From positions 186,001 through 250,000 of the forward strand of contig NZ_SPNT01000006.1 in the NCBI RefSeq assembly GCF_004959855.1: a DNA stretch of 64,000 nt. The letters run 5' to 3'. The notes below the pieces were generated by a model. That model saw nothing but the letters and a program-made list of their open reading frames with translations, was not told where the DNA came from and did no database searches. Made by a program: the position numbers and the translations under genes. Position 1 is the first letter of the stretch. The number at the start of each line of letters is the position of its first letter. The stretch is from Nitratireductor sp. XY-223 (GTDB taxonomy: Bacteria; Pseudomonadota; Alphaproteobacteria; Rhizobiales; Rhizobiaceae). Shown piece by piece: positions 35,459-44,664 of this stretch.

Positions 35459-35956
35459 ATGAAAAGGTCAAGTAGCTTGACTAATGGCGGCAACGACGTG
35501 ACGAAAAAACGCAGCCAGACGCAGGACAGTCCGCTTCCGGATCATATCGGATGGGATCTGTGGCGGGCTCGCGACCGCTGGAAACATCGGTTCGTCAGCG
35601 GCATGCAGGAGATGGGCCATGGCTGGTTTACCGAGGCCAGGGCCAACATACTGGGCCAACTGCCGCGCCGGGGGCTCAAGCAATCGGATCTTGTTGCCCG
35701 AACGGGCCTCACCAAGCAGGCGGTCCAGCAGTTCGTCGACAGCCTCGTCGATGAAGGCATCCTTGAGCGCGAGCGCGATCCGTCCGACGCGAGGGCAAGG
35801 ATCGTGCGCCTGACAGAAGCGGGCCGCAGCGCCATGCGGGACGCGGATGCGGTCAAGAATTCGGTCGAACGCGAATTCGCACGCCACTACAGCGACGAGG
35901 AATTCGCGCAATTGCGCCGGCTGCTCAAGCGCATTGCCGAAAATCCGGACCCCTGA
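35459..35956 (+). CDS. MarR-family regulator
   Basis: 165 residues with a winged helix: ARANILGQLPRRGLKQSDLV, recognition helix GLTKQAVQQFVDSL, wing DPSDARARIVRLT. The ATG at 35459 lacks a strong ribosome site and lies between two operator palindromes; GTG at 35498 (VTKKRSQTQ) is an alternative start. MarR proteins usually repress themselves and a divergent gene and respond to small phenolics or oxidants; the divergent small gene is the apparent partner. Confidence 0.82.
   Translation: MKRSSSLTNGGNDVTKKRSQTQDSPLPDHIGWDLWRARDRWKHRFVSGMQEMGHGWFTEARANILGQLPRRGLKQSDLVARTGLTKQAVQQFVDSLVDEGILERERDPSDARARIVRLTEAGRSAMRDADAVKNSVEREFARHYSDEEFAQLRRLLKRIAENPDP
35467..35481. promoter_or_regulatory. MarR operator 2 inside the start of the MarR gene
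   Basis: GTCAAG-TAG-CTTGAC, same half-sites and spacing as operator 1, centre 37 bases downstream. Lies within the first codons of the MarR gene if the 35459 start is right. Confidence 0.7.
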
Positions 35957-36023
35957 CGGGCATTGGCGCCGGATTTGTCGATCGCACCTTGCGCTCCCTT
36001 CCGTGGGGCGTTAACAGATAGGC

Positions 36024-36071
36024 ATGATTGACGCGCACGACATCAACACGATCTGGTGGTGGGCCCGCTAA
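36024..36071 (+). CDS. trpL: Trp operon leader peptide
   Basis: Fifteen codons reading MIDAHDINTIWWWAR then TAA, with three consecutive TGG codons, 99 bases before trpE(G). It closely resembles the rhizobial leader peptide ending WWWAR (peTrpL of Sinorhizobium). Ribosome stalling at the Trp codons when charged tRNA is scarce would prevent the downstream terminator at 36109. In Sinorhizobium the attenuated transcript and the peptide also act in trans; that is known for the relative, not shown here. Confidence 0.92.
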   Translation: MIDAHDINTIWWWAR

Positions 36072-36108
36072 AGGCGGCCGCAGCCAGCTGTGCGTGGAAC
36101 TTGCTAAG

Positions 36109-36137
36109 CCGCTGAGGACCATCCCGGCGGTTTTTTT
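36109..36137 (+). terminator. Trp attenuator terminator
   Basis: Stem CCGCTGAGG/CCCGGCGG (8 pairs, one bulged A, one G-T) with ACCAT loop, followed by seven T. An upstream GCGGC at 36074-36078 can pair with GCCGC at 36108-36112 as antiterminator. It lies 32 bases before the trpE(G) start. Confidence 0.85.
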
Positions 36138-36169
36138 GTGCCGGGTTTCGGATTTTGAGGATTTGAGGA

Positions 36170-38347
36170 ATGACGGCGACAAAAACAGACGAAAACACGG
36201 AAATCATTGTCACGCGCGGCGGCGTGGAGATCACCCGGACCCGCGCGGACACACCCTATGCCGATGCGATCGAGGCCTATGTGGACGGGCTCGACAGCCG
36301 CCGCGGCGCTGTCTTTTCCTCCAACTACGAGTATCCGGGCCGCTACACGCGCTGGGACACGGCCATCATCGATCCGCCGCTCTCGATCACCTCGCGCGGG
36401 CGCGACATGCGCTTCGAGGCGCACAATGAACGCGGCGAGGCGCTGCTCGACATGGTGGAACGGCGGCTTGGCCGGCTTTCCGAGGTCACGGTCGGCAAGC
36501 GCACGCGGCGTTGCATACCGCTCTCCGTGACCGGTCCGAAGCGGACCTTCACCGAGGAGGAACGCTCGCGTGTCCCGACCGTCTTCACGGTGCTGCGCGC
36601 GATCATGGACCTGTTCCATACGGAGGAGGACAGCAATCTCGGCCTTTACGGGGCGTTCGGCTACGATCTTGCCTTCCAGTTCGACAGCGTGCCGCAACAT
36701 CTGGACCGTCCGGAGGACCAGCGCGACATGGTTCTGTTCCTGCCCGACGAGATCCTGGTGGTCGACCACTATTCGGCGCGCGCCTGGATCGACCGGTACG
36801 ACTATTCCCGCCGCGGGTTCACGACGGAGGGCAAGTCGCGTGAGACCGAGCCGGAACCGTTCACCGAAACCGAAGAGACGCCGCCGCGGGCGGACCACCG
36901 GCCCGGTGAGTACGCCGATCTGGTCAACAAGGCCAAGGAGAGCTTCAAGAAGGGCGATCTTTTCGAGGTGGTTCCGGGGCAGATGTTCTTCGAGCGCTGC
37001 GTCAGCCCGCCATCGGCGATTTCGCGCCGGCTCAAGGCGACCAATCCCTCGCCCTATTCGTTCTTCATCAATCTCGGGCAGGGCGAATATCTCATCGGCG
37101 CATCGCCGGAAATGTTCGTGCGTGTCAGCGGCCGCCGGGTCGAGACCTGCCCGATCTCCGGCACCATCAAGCGTGGCGACGACGCGATCTCCGATTCCGA
37201 GCAGATTCTCAAACTGCTGAATTCCAAGAAGGACGAATCGGAACTCACCATGTGTTCCGACGTCGACCGCAACGACAAGAGCCGGGTGTGCGTGCCGGGC
37301 TCAGTGCGGGTGATCGGCCGCCGCCAGATCGAGATGTATTCGCGCCTCATCCACACGGTCGATCATGTCGAGGGCCGGCTGCGCGATGGCATGGATGCCT
37401 TCGACGCCTTCCTGAGCCACGCCTGGGCGGTGACCGTGACGGGCGCGCCGAAGCTGTGGGCCATGCGCTTCATCGAGGAGCACGAAAAGAGCCCGCGGGC
37501 CTGGTATGGCGGCGCCATCGGCATGGTCAATTTCAACGGCGACATGAACACCGGGCTGACGCTGCGGACCATCCGCGTGAAGGACGGGATTTCGGAAGTC
37601 AGGGCCGGGGCGACCCTCCTGTTCGATTCGGTGCCCGAGGACGAGGAGGCGGAAACGGAGCTGAAGGCGTCGGCCATGCTGGCGGCGATCCGCGACGCCG
37701 GCCAGACCAACGAGGCCGCCTCATCGCGCAGCGCCGCCAGGGTCGGCGACGGTGTCAGCATCCTGCTTGTGGACCACGAGGATTCCTTCGTGCACACGCT
37801 GGCCAACTATTTCCGGCAGACGGGCGCACAGGTGACCACGGTACGCACGCCGGTCGACGAGGCGGTCTTCGACGATCTCGACCCGGACCTGGTGGTGCTG
37901 TCACCGGGACCGGGCAGCCCGAAGGATTTCGATACGAAGGCGACGATCAAGAAGGTGCGCAAGCGCGGCATCCCGCTGTTTGGTGTGTGCCTGGGGCTGC
38001 AGGCCATCACCGAGGCCTATGGCGGCGAATTGCGCACGCTGGCGGTTCCCATGCACGGCAAGCCGTCCCGGATAAGGATCAACGATCCGGGCATCGTTTT
38101 TTCCGGGCTTGGCAATGAGGTCACGGTCGGGCGTTACCATTCGATCTTCGCCGATCCGGCCACCCTTTCGAAAGATTTCACGATCACGGCGGAGAGCGAA
38201 GACGGCACGATCATGGGCATCGAGCACACCAAGGACCCGGTTGCCGCGGTGCAGTTCCATCCCGAGTCGATCATGTCGCTGGGACAGGATGCCGGCATGC
38301 GGATGATCGAGAATGTCGTCGCCCATCTCGTGCGCAAGCAAAAATAG
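36170..38347 (+). CDS. trpE(G): Anthranilate synthase, fused component I and II
   Basis: 725 residues. The N-terminal TrpE part (to about 515) carries [23 protein letters not shown] in pieces, [22 protein letters not shown] and [13 protein letters not shown], the chorismate-binding core. The C-terminal TrpG glutamine amidotransferase has nucleophile Cys607 in FGVCLGLQA and the His697/Glu699 pair in FHPES. It makes anthranilate from chorismate and glutamine, the first step of tryptophan synthesis. The E-G fusion is typical of rhizobia. Controlled by the leader trpL and its attenuator. Confidence 0.97.
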   Translation: MTATKTDENTEIIVTRGGVEITRTRADTPYADAIEAYVDGLDSRRGAVFSSNYEYPGRYTRWDTAIIDPPLSITSRGRDMRFEAHNERGEALLDMVERRLGRLSEVTVGKRTRRCIPLSVTGPKRTFTEEERSRVPTVFTVLRAIMDLFHTEEDSNLGLYGAFGYDLAFQFDSVPQHLDRPEDQRDMVLFLPDEILVVDHYSARAWIDRYDYSRRGFTTEGKSRETEPEPFTETEETPPRADHRPGEYADLVNKAKESFKKGDLFEVVPGQMFFERCVSPPSAISRRLKATNPSPYSFFINLGQGEYLIGASPEMFVRVSGRRVETCPISGTIKRGDDAISDSEQILKLLNSKKDESELTMCSDVDRNDKSRVCVPGSVRVIGRRQIEMYSRLIHTVDHVEGRLRDGMDAFDAFLSHAWAVTVTGAPKLWAMRFIEEHEKSPRAWYGGAIGMVNFNGDMNTGLTLRTIRVKDGISEVRAGATLLFDSVPEDEEAETELKASAMLAAIRDAGQTNEAASSRSAARVGDGVSILLVDHEDSFVHTLANYFRQTGAQVTTVRTPVDEAVFDDLDPDLVVLSPGPGSPKDFDTKATIKKVRKRGIPLFGVCLGLQAITEAYGGELRTLAVPMHGKPSRIRINDPGIVFSGLGNEVTVGRYHSIFADPATLSKDFTITAESEDGTIMGIEHTKDPVAAVQFHPESIMSLGQDAGMRMIENVVAHLVRKQK

Positions 38348-38399
38348 CGAAGCGGACAAGACAGTTGCCGTTGATCCAAGTCGCGGTTATAACTCCGCC

Positions 38400-38525
38400 A
38401 TGATGATCAACACGGTCAACGCAGCGATCGAAGACTATCGGGTACGCGCCGACGCGCGGACCGCGGTCGCGCTTGACCTGTCGCTTCTTCTTCTCGACCT
38501 TACTGGCGATCGTCGGGCCCGTTAG
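38400..38525 (+). CDS. leuL: Leucine leader peptide
   Basis: A 41-codon open frame upstream of leuA, ending in a leucine-rich stretch LDLSLLLLDLTGD in which seven of eleven residues from the first Leu are Leu, then GDRRAR and TAG. It begins MMINTVNAAIEDY; no clear ribosome site precedes it, so the true start is uncertain. A terminator-like hairpin follows immediately. This is the layout of Leu-codon-dependent attenuation described for alphaproteobacterial leuA. Confidence 0.75.
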   Translation: MMINTVNAAIEDYRVRADARTAVALDLSLLLLDLTGDRRAR

Positions 38526-38576
38526 AGGAGCGTCCGGCGATCGGTTCGCCGCTGGCATGTGCTCCTTTCTCCTTTA
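38526..38576 (+). terminator. Leu attenuator terminator candidate
   Basis: Outer stem AGGAGC/GCTCCT (38526-38531 with 38561-38566), inner stem CGGCGA/TCGCCG (38535-38540 with 38546-38551), then the pyrimidine-rich tail TTTCTCCTTT. It starts at the leader stop codon and ends 87 bases before leuA. Confidence 0.6.
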
Positions 38577-38663
38577 CAGACCAAGACCAAAGGCCCTACA
38601 GGCTAAGCCGGCCCTATTCGCATCCTGGCGAGCGGCACGGCTCAGAGACGAACGAGAGAGAAA

Positions 38664-40379
38664 ATGACAACCACTGACCCGTATCCCGAGTCGAAGAAAA
38701 ACGGCGGTATGCCGCATGCCGCGCGCAAGTATCAGCCCTATCCGCTGACCGGCCTAGATGACCGTACATGGCCGTCCAGGCGCATCGAGACGGCGCCCGT
38801 CTGGTGCTCCGTCGACCTGCGCGACGGCAACCAGTCGCTGGTCAACCCGATGGGGCACGAGCGCAAGTCGCGCATGTTCCAGTTGCTGCTTGACATGGGT
38901 TTCAAGGAAATCGAGATCGGCTTCCCGTCCGCCTCGCAGACGGATTTCGATTTTGCCCGCTGGTGCATCGAAGACCACGATGTGCCCGAGGATGTGTCCC
39001 TGCAGGTGCTGGTGCAGTGCCGTCCGGAACTGATCACGCGGACCTTCGAGGCGCTGGACGGTGCGCATCGGCCGATCGTCCATTTCTACAACTCGACGAG
39101 CGAATTGCAGCGCCGCGTGGTGTTCGCCAAGGACGTTGCCGGCATCAAGCAGATCGCAGTGGATGCCGCCAAGATGGTCACCGACATGGCTGAGAAGGCC
39201 GGCGGCGGCTACCGCTTCCAGTATTCGCCGGAAAGCTTCACCGGCACCGAGCTGGAGGTGGCGCTTGAAATCTGCAACGCGGTCATCGAAGTGGTGCAGC
39301 CGACGGCGGACAACAAGCTGATCATCAACCTGCCGTCGACCGTCGAGATGTCGACGCCCAACATCTACGCGGACCAGATCGAGTGGATGTGCCGCAACCT
39401 CGACAACCGCGAGAACCTGATTGTCTCGCTGCATCCGCACAACGACCGGGGAACCGGCATCGCCGCGACCGAGCTCGGCCTGATGGCCGGCGCCGACCGG
39501 GTCGAGGGCACGCTGTTCGGCAATGGCGAGCGCACCGGCAATGTCGACGTGGTGACGCTGGCGCTGAACATGTACACGCAAGGGGTCGATCCGCAGCTTG
39601 ACTGCACCGATATCGAGCGGATCAAGGCGGTCTACGAGTACTCCAACCAGATGGTGATCCCTGAACGCCACCCTTACGTGGGCGAACTGGTTTACACAGC
39701 CTTTTCAGGCTCCCACCAGGACGCCATCAACAAGGGCATGAAGGCGATCCGCGCCGCCAACACGGAAATCTGGGAGGTGCCCTACCTGCCGATCGATCCG
39801 CAGGATGTCGGCCGTACCTACGAGGCGATCATCCGCATCAACTCGCAGTCGGGAAAGGGCGGAATCGCTTACGTGCTGCATGAGGACTACGGGCTAAACC
39901 TGCCGCGCGGCCTGCAGATCGAGTTCCAGGGCGATATCCAGCGCATCACCGACGATGTCGGTCGCGAACTGCCGTCGAAGGAGATCTACGACCGGTTCCT
40001 GGAGCGCTATGTCGAGCAGCCGGGTGCACGGCTTTCCTATGTGGATCACCACACCTTCCCGTCACTCGAGACGAAGGGTGTGCGTGAGGTCGAGGCGCTG
40101 ATCCGCGACAAAGGCGAGGAAATCAAGATCACCGGGCAGGGCACCGGTCCGATCGACGGGTTCGTCCATGCGCTCTCGCAGCATATCGGTATCGATATCA
40201 CGGTCGCCGACTATTCGGAGCACTCGCTTCAGCACGGCGCCAATGCCGCGGCGATCTGCTACATGGAAATGGAGCATCCGGGCGGCAAGCTGTTCGGGGT
40301 CGGTATCAGCACCAATATCGTCGCTGCCTCACTCGAAGCCGTCGTTTCGGCCGCCAACCGATTGATCGATAACAAGTAA
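38664..40379 (+). CDS. leuA: 2-isopropylmalate synthase, long form
   Basis: 571 residues. The catalytic barrel shows VDLRDGNQSL near residue 52, GFKEIEIGFPSASQTDFDF, and SLHPHNDRGTG with metal ligands; the C-terminal quarter (from about 440) is the leucine-binding regulatory domain. The length and opening RKYQPYPLTGLDDRTWP mark the class shared with actinobacteria and fungi rather than the 510-residue enterobacterial form. It joins acetyl-CoA to 2-oxoisovalerate, committing carbon to leucine. Expression is probably controlled by the leuL leader. Confidence 0.96.
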   Translation: MTTTDPYPESKKNGGMPHAARKYQPYPLTGLDDRTWPSRRIETAPVWCSVDLRDGNQSLVNPMGHERKSRMFQLLLDMGFKEIEIGFPSASQTDFDFARWCIEDHDVPEDVSLQVLVQCRPELITRTFEALDGAHRPIVHFYNSTSELQRRVVFAKDVAGIKQIAVDAAKMVTDMAEKAGGGYRFQYSPESFTGTELEVALEICNAVIEVVQPTADNKLIINLPSTVEMSTPNIYADQIEWMCRNLDNRENLIVSLHPHNDRGTGIAATELGLMAGADRVEGTLFGNGERTGNVDVVTLALNMYTQGVDPQLDCTDIERIKAVYEYSNQMVIPERHPYVGELVYTAFSGSHQDAINKGMKAIRAANTEIWEVPYLPIDPQDVGRTYEAIIRINSQSGKGGIAYVLHEDYGLNLPRGLQIEFQGDIQRITDDVGRELPSKEIYDRFLERYVEQPGARLSYVDHHTFPSLETKGVREVEALIRDKGEEIKITGQGTGPIDGFVHALSQHIGIDITVADYSEHSLQHGANAAAICYMEMEHPGGKLFGVGISTNIVAASLEAVVSAANRLIDNK

Positions 40380-40424
40380 GCGCGCCGGCGTCCGCTGCCG
40401 GTCTCAGGAAAGGAAAACAATATC

Positions 40425-41216
40425 TTGGAACCCGCAGCGGATTTGCAACTCAATGCAATCGAGGACGGGCGGCGCGACGGAGCGCCGCTCGTTTTCCTGC
40501 ACGGCTTCGGCGCCAGTGCCGGCGTCTGGTCGGATATTCAGCGCAGTCTTGCCGGCAACAACGCGACCATCGCCTATGATCTTCCCGGCCACGGGGGTTC
40601 GGCGCTCGGAGCAAACCTGGCGCGGACCGGTAAGATGGCGGGCGCGATCACCGCGGATATCACGCGGCGGGGTTTCGACAAGGTGCATCTGGTCGGTCAC
40701 TCGATGGGTGGCGCCGTCGCGACGCTGATCGCCCTGCGCACACCGCACCTGATCGCGTCGATGACACTGCTTGCGCCCGGCGGCTACGGACCGGAGATCA
40801 ACCACCGGCTGCTGCGCCGCTACGCGTCCGCGAAAACGCCTGCCGAAATACTGGCGGCGCTCGAAAACATGTTCGGCTGGAACAGCAAGGTGCCGGAAAA
40901 CCTGGTGGATGATCTTTTCGCAAGGCGCGGTGCGCCGGGCGCGATCGACGGGCTGAATTCCATTCTCGACAGCATGTTGCGGCGCGAGGGCGACGATTTC
41001 TATCAGGGCATGTTCAGCCGCAGCGAACTTGCCACATTGCCGATGCCGGTGAAGGTGCTCTGGGGCACGCAGGACCGGGTGCTGCCGACCCGCCAGGCGC
41101 ACCGCCTGCCGCCGATGTTCGCAGCCCATGTGTTCGAAAACACCGGCCACATGCTGATCGAGGAACGCACGGACGCGGTGATACGGCTGATCGAACAGAA
41201 CATGCGGGCGGCCTGA
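40425..41216 (+). CDS. Alpha/beta hydrolase
   Basis: 263 residues from a TTG start with AGGAAAGGA about 11 bases upstream. Fold hallmarks: oxyanion HGFGAS, nucleophile elbow GHSMGG, acid near WGTQDRVLP and catalytic His in NTGHML. This is the pattern of the esterase, lipase and acetoin-dehydrogenase E2-associated hydrolase group. No lipoyl domain and no partner genes identify the substrate. It follows leuA by 45 bases and may be read through from it. Confidence 0.85.
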   Translation: MEPAADLQLNAIEDGRRDGAPLVFLHGFGASAGVWSDIQRSLAGNNATIAYDLPGHGGSALGANLARTGKMAGAITADITRRGFDKVHLVGHSMGGAVATLIALRTPHLIASMTLLAPGGYGPEINHRLLRRYASAKTPAEILAALENMFGWNSKVPENLVDDLFARRGAPGAIDGLNSILDSMLRREGDDFYQGMFSRSELATLPMPVKVLWGTQDRVLPTRQAHRLPPMFAAHVFENTGHMLIEERTDAVIRLIEQNMRAA

Positions 41217-41349
41217 CGAAATTGCGGTGTTCGTGCCCCGGCCGGGCCGCCTGTCCGGCCGGCAAACCGGGGCGATGGCCGATTTAATTTTCCACGCAGA
41301 TACACTATGTTAAGGCTCGATTAACCATAGTTGACGGCGGATCGCTCGA

Positions 41350-41979
41350 ATGAAAAAGGCCACGGGAAGCAGACGCCTTTCCGACGTCGTGCGCCAGGCG
41401 CGGATCGCGGCGGCGGAACGCGAGGACGTGGTGGTCGAGATGCGGGAGGCGGTTCACGCGCGCCTCGAACTGCTGGCCGAGGAACTGGAGCCTGTTTTCA
41501 AGGAAGTGCCGGCGGAGGACGACCAGTTCGACTTCTACCTTTCATCCGGAGAGCAACCGCGGCTCTGGATCGATGCCATCGCCCAGGTGCAGATGGGGCC
41601 GGACCGGCGTACCTACCGCTTCGTGCGCGACACGCGCTACGGCCGGGTTGTCATGGCCGAGAGCGCCGACCTGATGAGCATCGCCGACAGCGTGACCCAC
41701 TATGTGGCGGAGCGCATGGTCCAGCGCCAACGGTATCTGGCGAGCGATATGCGGTTTTCCACGGATTCGGCGACGCAGGAGGAGAATCCGTCCGGCGTCG
41801 GCGGCGAAACAGGCCGGAACGACGCAGTCGATAAGCAAGGGGGGCGGGAATCATCCAGATCGGGAGGCCTCGGCGCACTGCAGGCCCTGTTCTGGTTCAT
41901 TCTCGGTCTGATTGTCGCCGGTCTGGTGATCGCGACGGCTTTTTGGGAACAGCTCGCGCCGGTCCTCGGCGCCGGCTAG
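41350..41979 (+). CDS. Unknown protein with C-terminal membrane anchor
   Basis: 209 residues. An Arg/Glu-rich helical N-terminus is followed by a compact region (FDFYLSSGEQPRLWIDAIAQ, RTYRFVRDTRYGRVVMAES). A disordered linker leads to one hydrophobic helix at about 180-202 (ALFWFILGLIVAGLVIATAF) and a seven- to eight-residue tail. This makes it a tail-anchored or C-terminally anchored cytoplasmic protein, uncommon in bacteria. No family recognised. Confidence 0.75.
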   Translation: MKKATGSRRLSDVVRQARIAAAEREDVVVEMREAVHARLELLAEELEPVFKEVPAEDDQFDFYLSSGEQPRLWIDAIAQVQMGPDRRTYRFVRDTRYGRVVMAESADLMSIADSVTHYVAERMVQRQRYLASDMRFSTDSATQEENPSGVGGETGRNDAVDKQGGRESSRSGGLGALQALFWFILGLIVAGLVIATAFWEQLAPVLGAG

Positions 41980-42005
41980 TTTCGCCCCCGGGGCTCGATA
42001 CCCGG

Positions 42006-42917
42006 TCAAAGCTCTTGTGAATGAACCAGTTCAAACCGGCCGCTTCGGGCGACGAGACCGTGGCGCTCGAGCCGGCTTGTCCATGCACCCGGACCGCCGT
42101 CGACAGAAATGAGGTTGTATCCTGACGCAGGCCGGTTGCCGCCGGGGGCTTCGCTTGCTGATGGTACGCACACGACCGGAACGTCTCCGCCCCTGCCGGG
42201 AAGGCGGTAAAGCGTGTCGAGGTGCGTATGACCGTGCAGGACCAGTTCCGCGCCGGCCTTCTCGAGCACCCTTGAGAACAGGCCGATGCCGAGCATGCGC
42301 TTGTGCATGCTGGTGGCGCCGCGCACGGGCGGGTGATGGATCAGGACGATGCGGAACAGCCCGTCATCCTCGGCTTGCCTCAAAATATCGCTGAGCAGGT
42401 GCGCCTGGCGCCGGTCGAAGATGCCGCTCGCCATGAAGGGCGGTGTGGCGTGGGCGGTTGAGACGCCGATGAGAGCTAATTGACCGCGCACGCGCAGAAA
42501 GGGAAACAGGTTCTCGCCGGCGGACGAGGCCGGCTTGTCGTCGCCGAGCATGTAGGGCCGCCAGGCACGGCAGGCGAGCTTGAAGGAACCCGGCACATAG
42601 GCGTCGTGATTGCCGGGCACGACGGAAACGAAATCCGGCTCGCCGACGTCCGGGAGCCAGTCGGCAACAGCGGCTATCTCCGCCTTTGCGCCGAGATTGA
42701 CGAGATCGCCGGTGATTGCCACGTGATCCGGCGCGGCCGACTTGATATCGGCGAGCAGCGATTCGAGAATATTGCCGAACAGGCGCTTGCGCCGGTTTCG
42801 ATGCCAGTTGATGTAACCCGTGATGCGTTTCGACGCGAGCTCGCGCGGCGTCAGGCGCGGCAGCGGGCCGAGATGGATATCGGATATATGGGCAAGGCGG
42901 AACATGGGGCTGGACAT
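42006..42917 (-). CDS. Calcineurin-type metallophosphoesterase
   Basis: 303 residues. All metal motifs are present in order: SDIHLG, TGDLVN, PGNHDAY, IHHPP, HGHTHLD. No signal peptide, so cytosolic. The relatives include cyclic-nucleotide phosphodiesterases (CpdA-like) and UDP-diacylglucosamine hydrolase-like enzymes; the substrate is not determined. The start at 42917 is the best in the frame but has no strong ribosome site; MFRLAHIS at 42905 is the alternative. Divergent from the NUDIX gene. Confidence 0.87.
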   Translation of the reverse strand: MSSPMFRLAHISDIHLGPLPRLTPRELASKRITGYINWHRNRRKRLFGNILESLLADIKSAAPDHVAITGDLVNLGAKAEIAAVADWLPDVGEPDFVSVVPGNHDAYVPGSFKLACRAWRPYMLGDDKPASSAGENLFPFLRVRGQLALIGVSTAHATPPFMASGIFDRRQAHLLSDILRQAEDDGLFRIVLIHHPPVRGATSMHKRMLGIGLFSRVLEKAGAELVLHGHTHLDTLYRLPGRGGDVPVVCVPSASEAPGGNRPASGYNLISVDGGPGAWTSRLERHGLVARSGRFELVHSQEL

Positions 42918-42956
42918 AGCCGTCCGGCGAAGATTGAGCAAGGAACGGCCGACGGC

Positions 42957-43457
42957 GTGCCGTCAACTTCCGCCATCTCCAATCAGGACCGGCGCGGTCC
43001 GGCGCGCAAAATCTACCAGTGGCTGCTCAACCGGCTCTTCGCCCTTCAGCGGCCGCTGACGCTCGGCGTGCGCGCCGCGGCCTTCGACCGGGCCGGGCGG
43101 ATCTTCCTCGTCCGCCACACCTATGTCCGGGGCTGGTACCTGCCGGGCGGCGGTGTCGAGGTCGGGGAAACCGTCTACGACGCGCTGGAGCGCGAGCTGG
43201 CGGAAGAGGGGAACCTCGCCATGGTCGAGCGGCCGGAGCTGTTTGCGGTCTATCACAACAACCGCTCAAGCCGCCGCGATCACGTGGTGTTGTTCGTTTG
43301 CCGGAATGTCGCCCAGAGCGAAATCCGGCGCCCCGACATGGAGATCGCCGAATCCGGTTTCTTCGCACTTGATGCGCTGCCGGAGGGTGTGACCGGTGCC
43401 ACCCGGAGGCGGCTGGCTGAACTCGCCGGCACGGTGCGACCCGACAGTCGCTGGTGA
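42957..43457 (+). CDS. NUDIX hydrolase
   Basis: 166 residues from GTG at 42957, with AAGGA about 12 bases upstream; the open frame further upstream would overlap the divergent phosphoesterase gene. The NUDIX box GGGVEVGETVYDALERELAEEG (read in two halves) fits GX5EX7REUXEEXGU. The family removes nucleoside diphosphates linked to other groups; this one resembles ADP-ribose or (d)NTP pyrophosphatases. Convergent with the GST gene 6 bases away. Confidence 0.85.
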   Translation: MPSTSAISNQDRRGPARKIYQWLLNRLFALQRPLTLGVRAAAFDRAGRIFLVRHTYVRGWYLPGGGVEVGETVYDALERELAEEGNLAMVERPELFAVYHNNRSSRRDHVVLFVCRNVAQSEIRRPDMEIAESGFFALDALPEGVTGATRRRLAELAGTVRPDSRW

Positions 43458-43463
43458 TGCCGC

Positions 43464-44447
43464 CTAAAGCGCGTCCCGGCCGTGGGGCGCCAATAGGTCG
43501 ATATCGGGACCCTTCGGCACGATGCGCGTCGGGTTCACCGTCTCATGGCTCATGTAATAGTGGTTCTTGATGTGCAGCATGTTCACCGTGTCGGCAATGC
43601 CCGGTATCTGGTAGAGCTCGCGCAGATAGCCGGACAGCGCCGGATAGTCCTGGATGCGGCGCTTGTTGCACTTGAAATGGCCGACATAGACTGGATCGAA
43701 CCGCACCAGCGTCGTGAACAGGCGCCAGTCGGCCTCCGTGACCCGGTCGCCCATCAGATAGCGCCGCTCCGAAAGGCGCTCCTCGACCATGTCGAGCGTC
43801 TCGAACAGGGCGTCGAACGCCTCCTCGTAGGCTTCCTGCTTGGTGGCGAAGCCGCATTTGTAAACGCCGTTGTTGACGTTGTGGTAGATCGGCTCGTTGA
43901 TCGCGTCGATGTCGGCGCGCAGTTCCTGCGGGTAAAGATCCAGGCCGGCATCGACCCCCTCCAGGCCGTCGAAGGCGCTGTTGAACATGCGGATGATTTC
44001 CGACGATTCGTTGGAGACGATCGTTCCCTGCTTCTTGTCCCACAGGACCGGCACGGTCACCCGGCCCGTGTAGGTCGGGTCTGCGGCCGTATAGACCTGC
44101 CACATGTTGTCGGCACCGTTGATCGGGTCGGCCGTGGCACCGTCTCTTTCGCTGAATTCCCAGCCGCCGCTGCCCATGAAGAAGTGGACGATCGAAAGCG
44201 AGATATGGTCTTTCAGGCCTTTCAGTTTGCGCACGATGAGCGTGCGGTGCGCCCAGGGGCAGGCGTAGGAAATATAGAGGTGATAACGCCCGGATTCGGC
44301 CTTGAACCCCTCACGCCCGCTGGGGCCGGCGCTGCCGTCGGCGGTGACCCAGTTGCGGAACTGCGAATCGGCGCGTTTGAAGCGCCCCTGGCTTTTCCTG
44401 GTATCGTACCAAACATCCTGCCAGACGCCGTCGACGAGCATTCCCAT
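43464..44447 (-). CDS. Glutathionyl-hydroquinone reductase (ECM4/YqjG-type GST)
   Basis: 327 residues. Catalytic Cys in YACPWAHRTLI, typical of the Xi class, with the family segments HFFMGSGGWEF, TVPVLWDKKQGTIVSNES and the C-terminal helical domain (MGDRVTEADWRLFTTLVRFD). These enzymes reductively remove glutathione from glutathionyl-hydroquinones. The start at 44447 is supported by AGGGAGAAAG; a frame to 44501 exists but is not favoured. Confidence 0.92.
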   Translation of the reverse strand: MGMLVDGVWQDVWYDTRKSQGRFKRADSQFRNWVTADGSAGPSGREGFKAESGRYHLYISYACPWAHRTLIVRKLKGLKDHISLSIVHFFMGSGGWEFSERDGATADPINGADNMWQVYTAADPTYTGRVTVPVLWDKKQGTIVSNESSEIIRMFNSAFDGLEGVDAGLDLYPQELRADIDAINEPIYHNVNNGVYKCGFATKQEAYEEAFDALFETLDMVEERLSERRYLMGDRVTEADWRLFTTLVRFDPVYVGHFKCNKRRIQDYPALSGYLRELYQIPGIADTVNMLHIKNHYYMSHETVNPTRIVPKGPDIDLLAPHGRDAL

Positions 44448-44590
44448 GGTCTTTCTCCCTAGAGCGCGTTGTGATGCAAGATAGGGTGCCGCGGCGCGCA
44501 AGCGAAGATGGATTGATTGAACAGTGTGTTTTGCATTGCAATTGCACCGGCCTTTGTGTTATCCGCGCTGAACGAATGAAAGGCAGGACC

Positions 44591-44623
44591 ATGAACCATA
44601 CCGGACAGCTGCGACGACGCTGA
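44591..44623 (+). CDS. Possible leader peptide upstream of the GNAT gene
   Basis: Ten codons MNHTGQLRRR then TGA, preceded by GGCAGG. Its codons from CAG onward form the left arm of a hairpin (44606-44664). An in-frame ATG at 44576 would extend it by five residues. Translation is not proven; the arginine run and embedded hairpin make a regulatory leader plausible. Confidence 0.35.
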   Translation: MNHTGQLRRR

Positions 44624-44664
44624 CTTTTGTGCGCCCCTCGGGCGTGTATCGTCGTGTCCAGCTG
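44606..44664 (+). promoter_or_regulatory. Structured leader RNA before the GNAT gene
   Basis: Nested stems: CAGCTG (44606-44611) with CAGCTG (44659-44664), ACGACG (44614-44619) with CGTCGT (44650-44655), and CGCCC (44632-44636) with GGGCG (44640-44644). The right base ends just before the AAGGA ribosome site of the GNAT gene, so folding could affect its translation. Confidence 0.45.

Noticed and set aside
35941-35976. Inverted repeat AAATCCGG...CCGGATTT at the MarR stop
   Set aside because: Loop of 20 bases, no T tract, overlaps coding sequence; not a convincing terminator.
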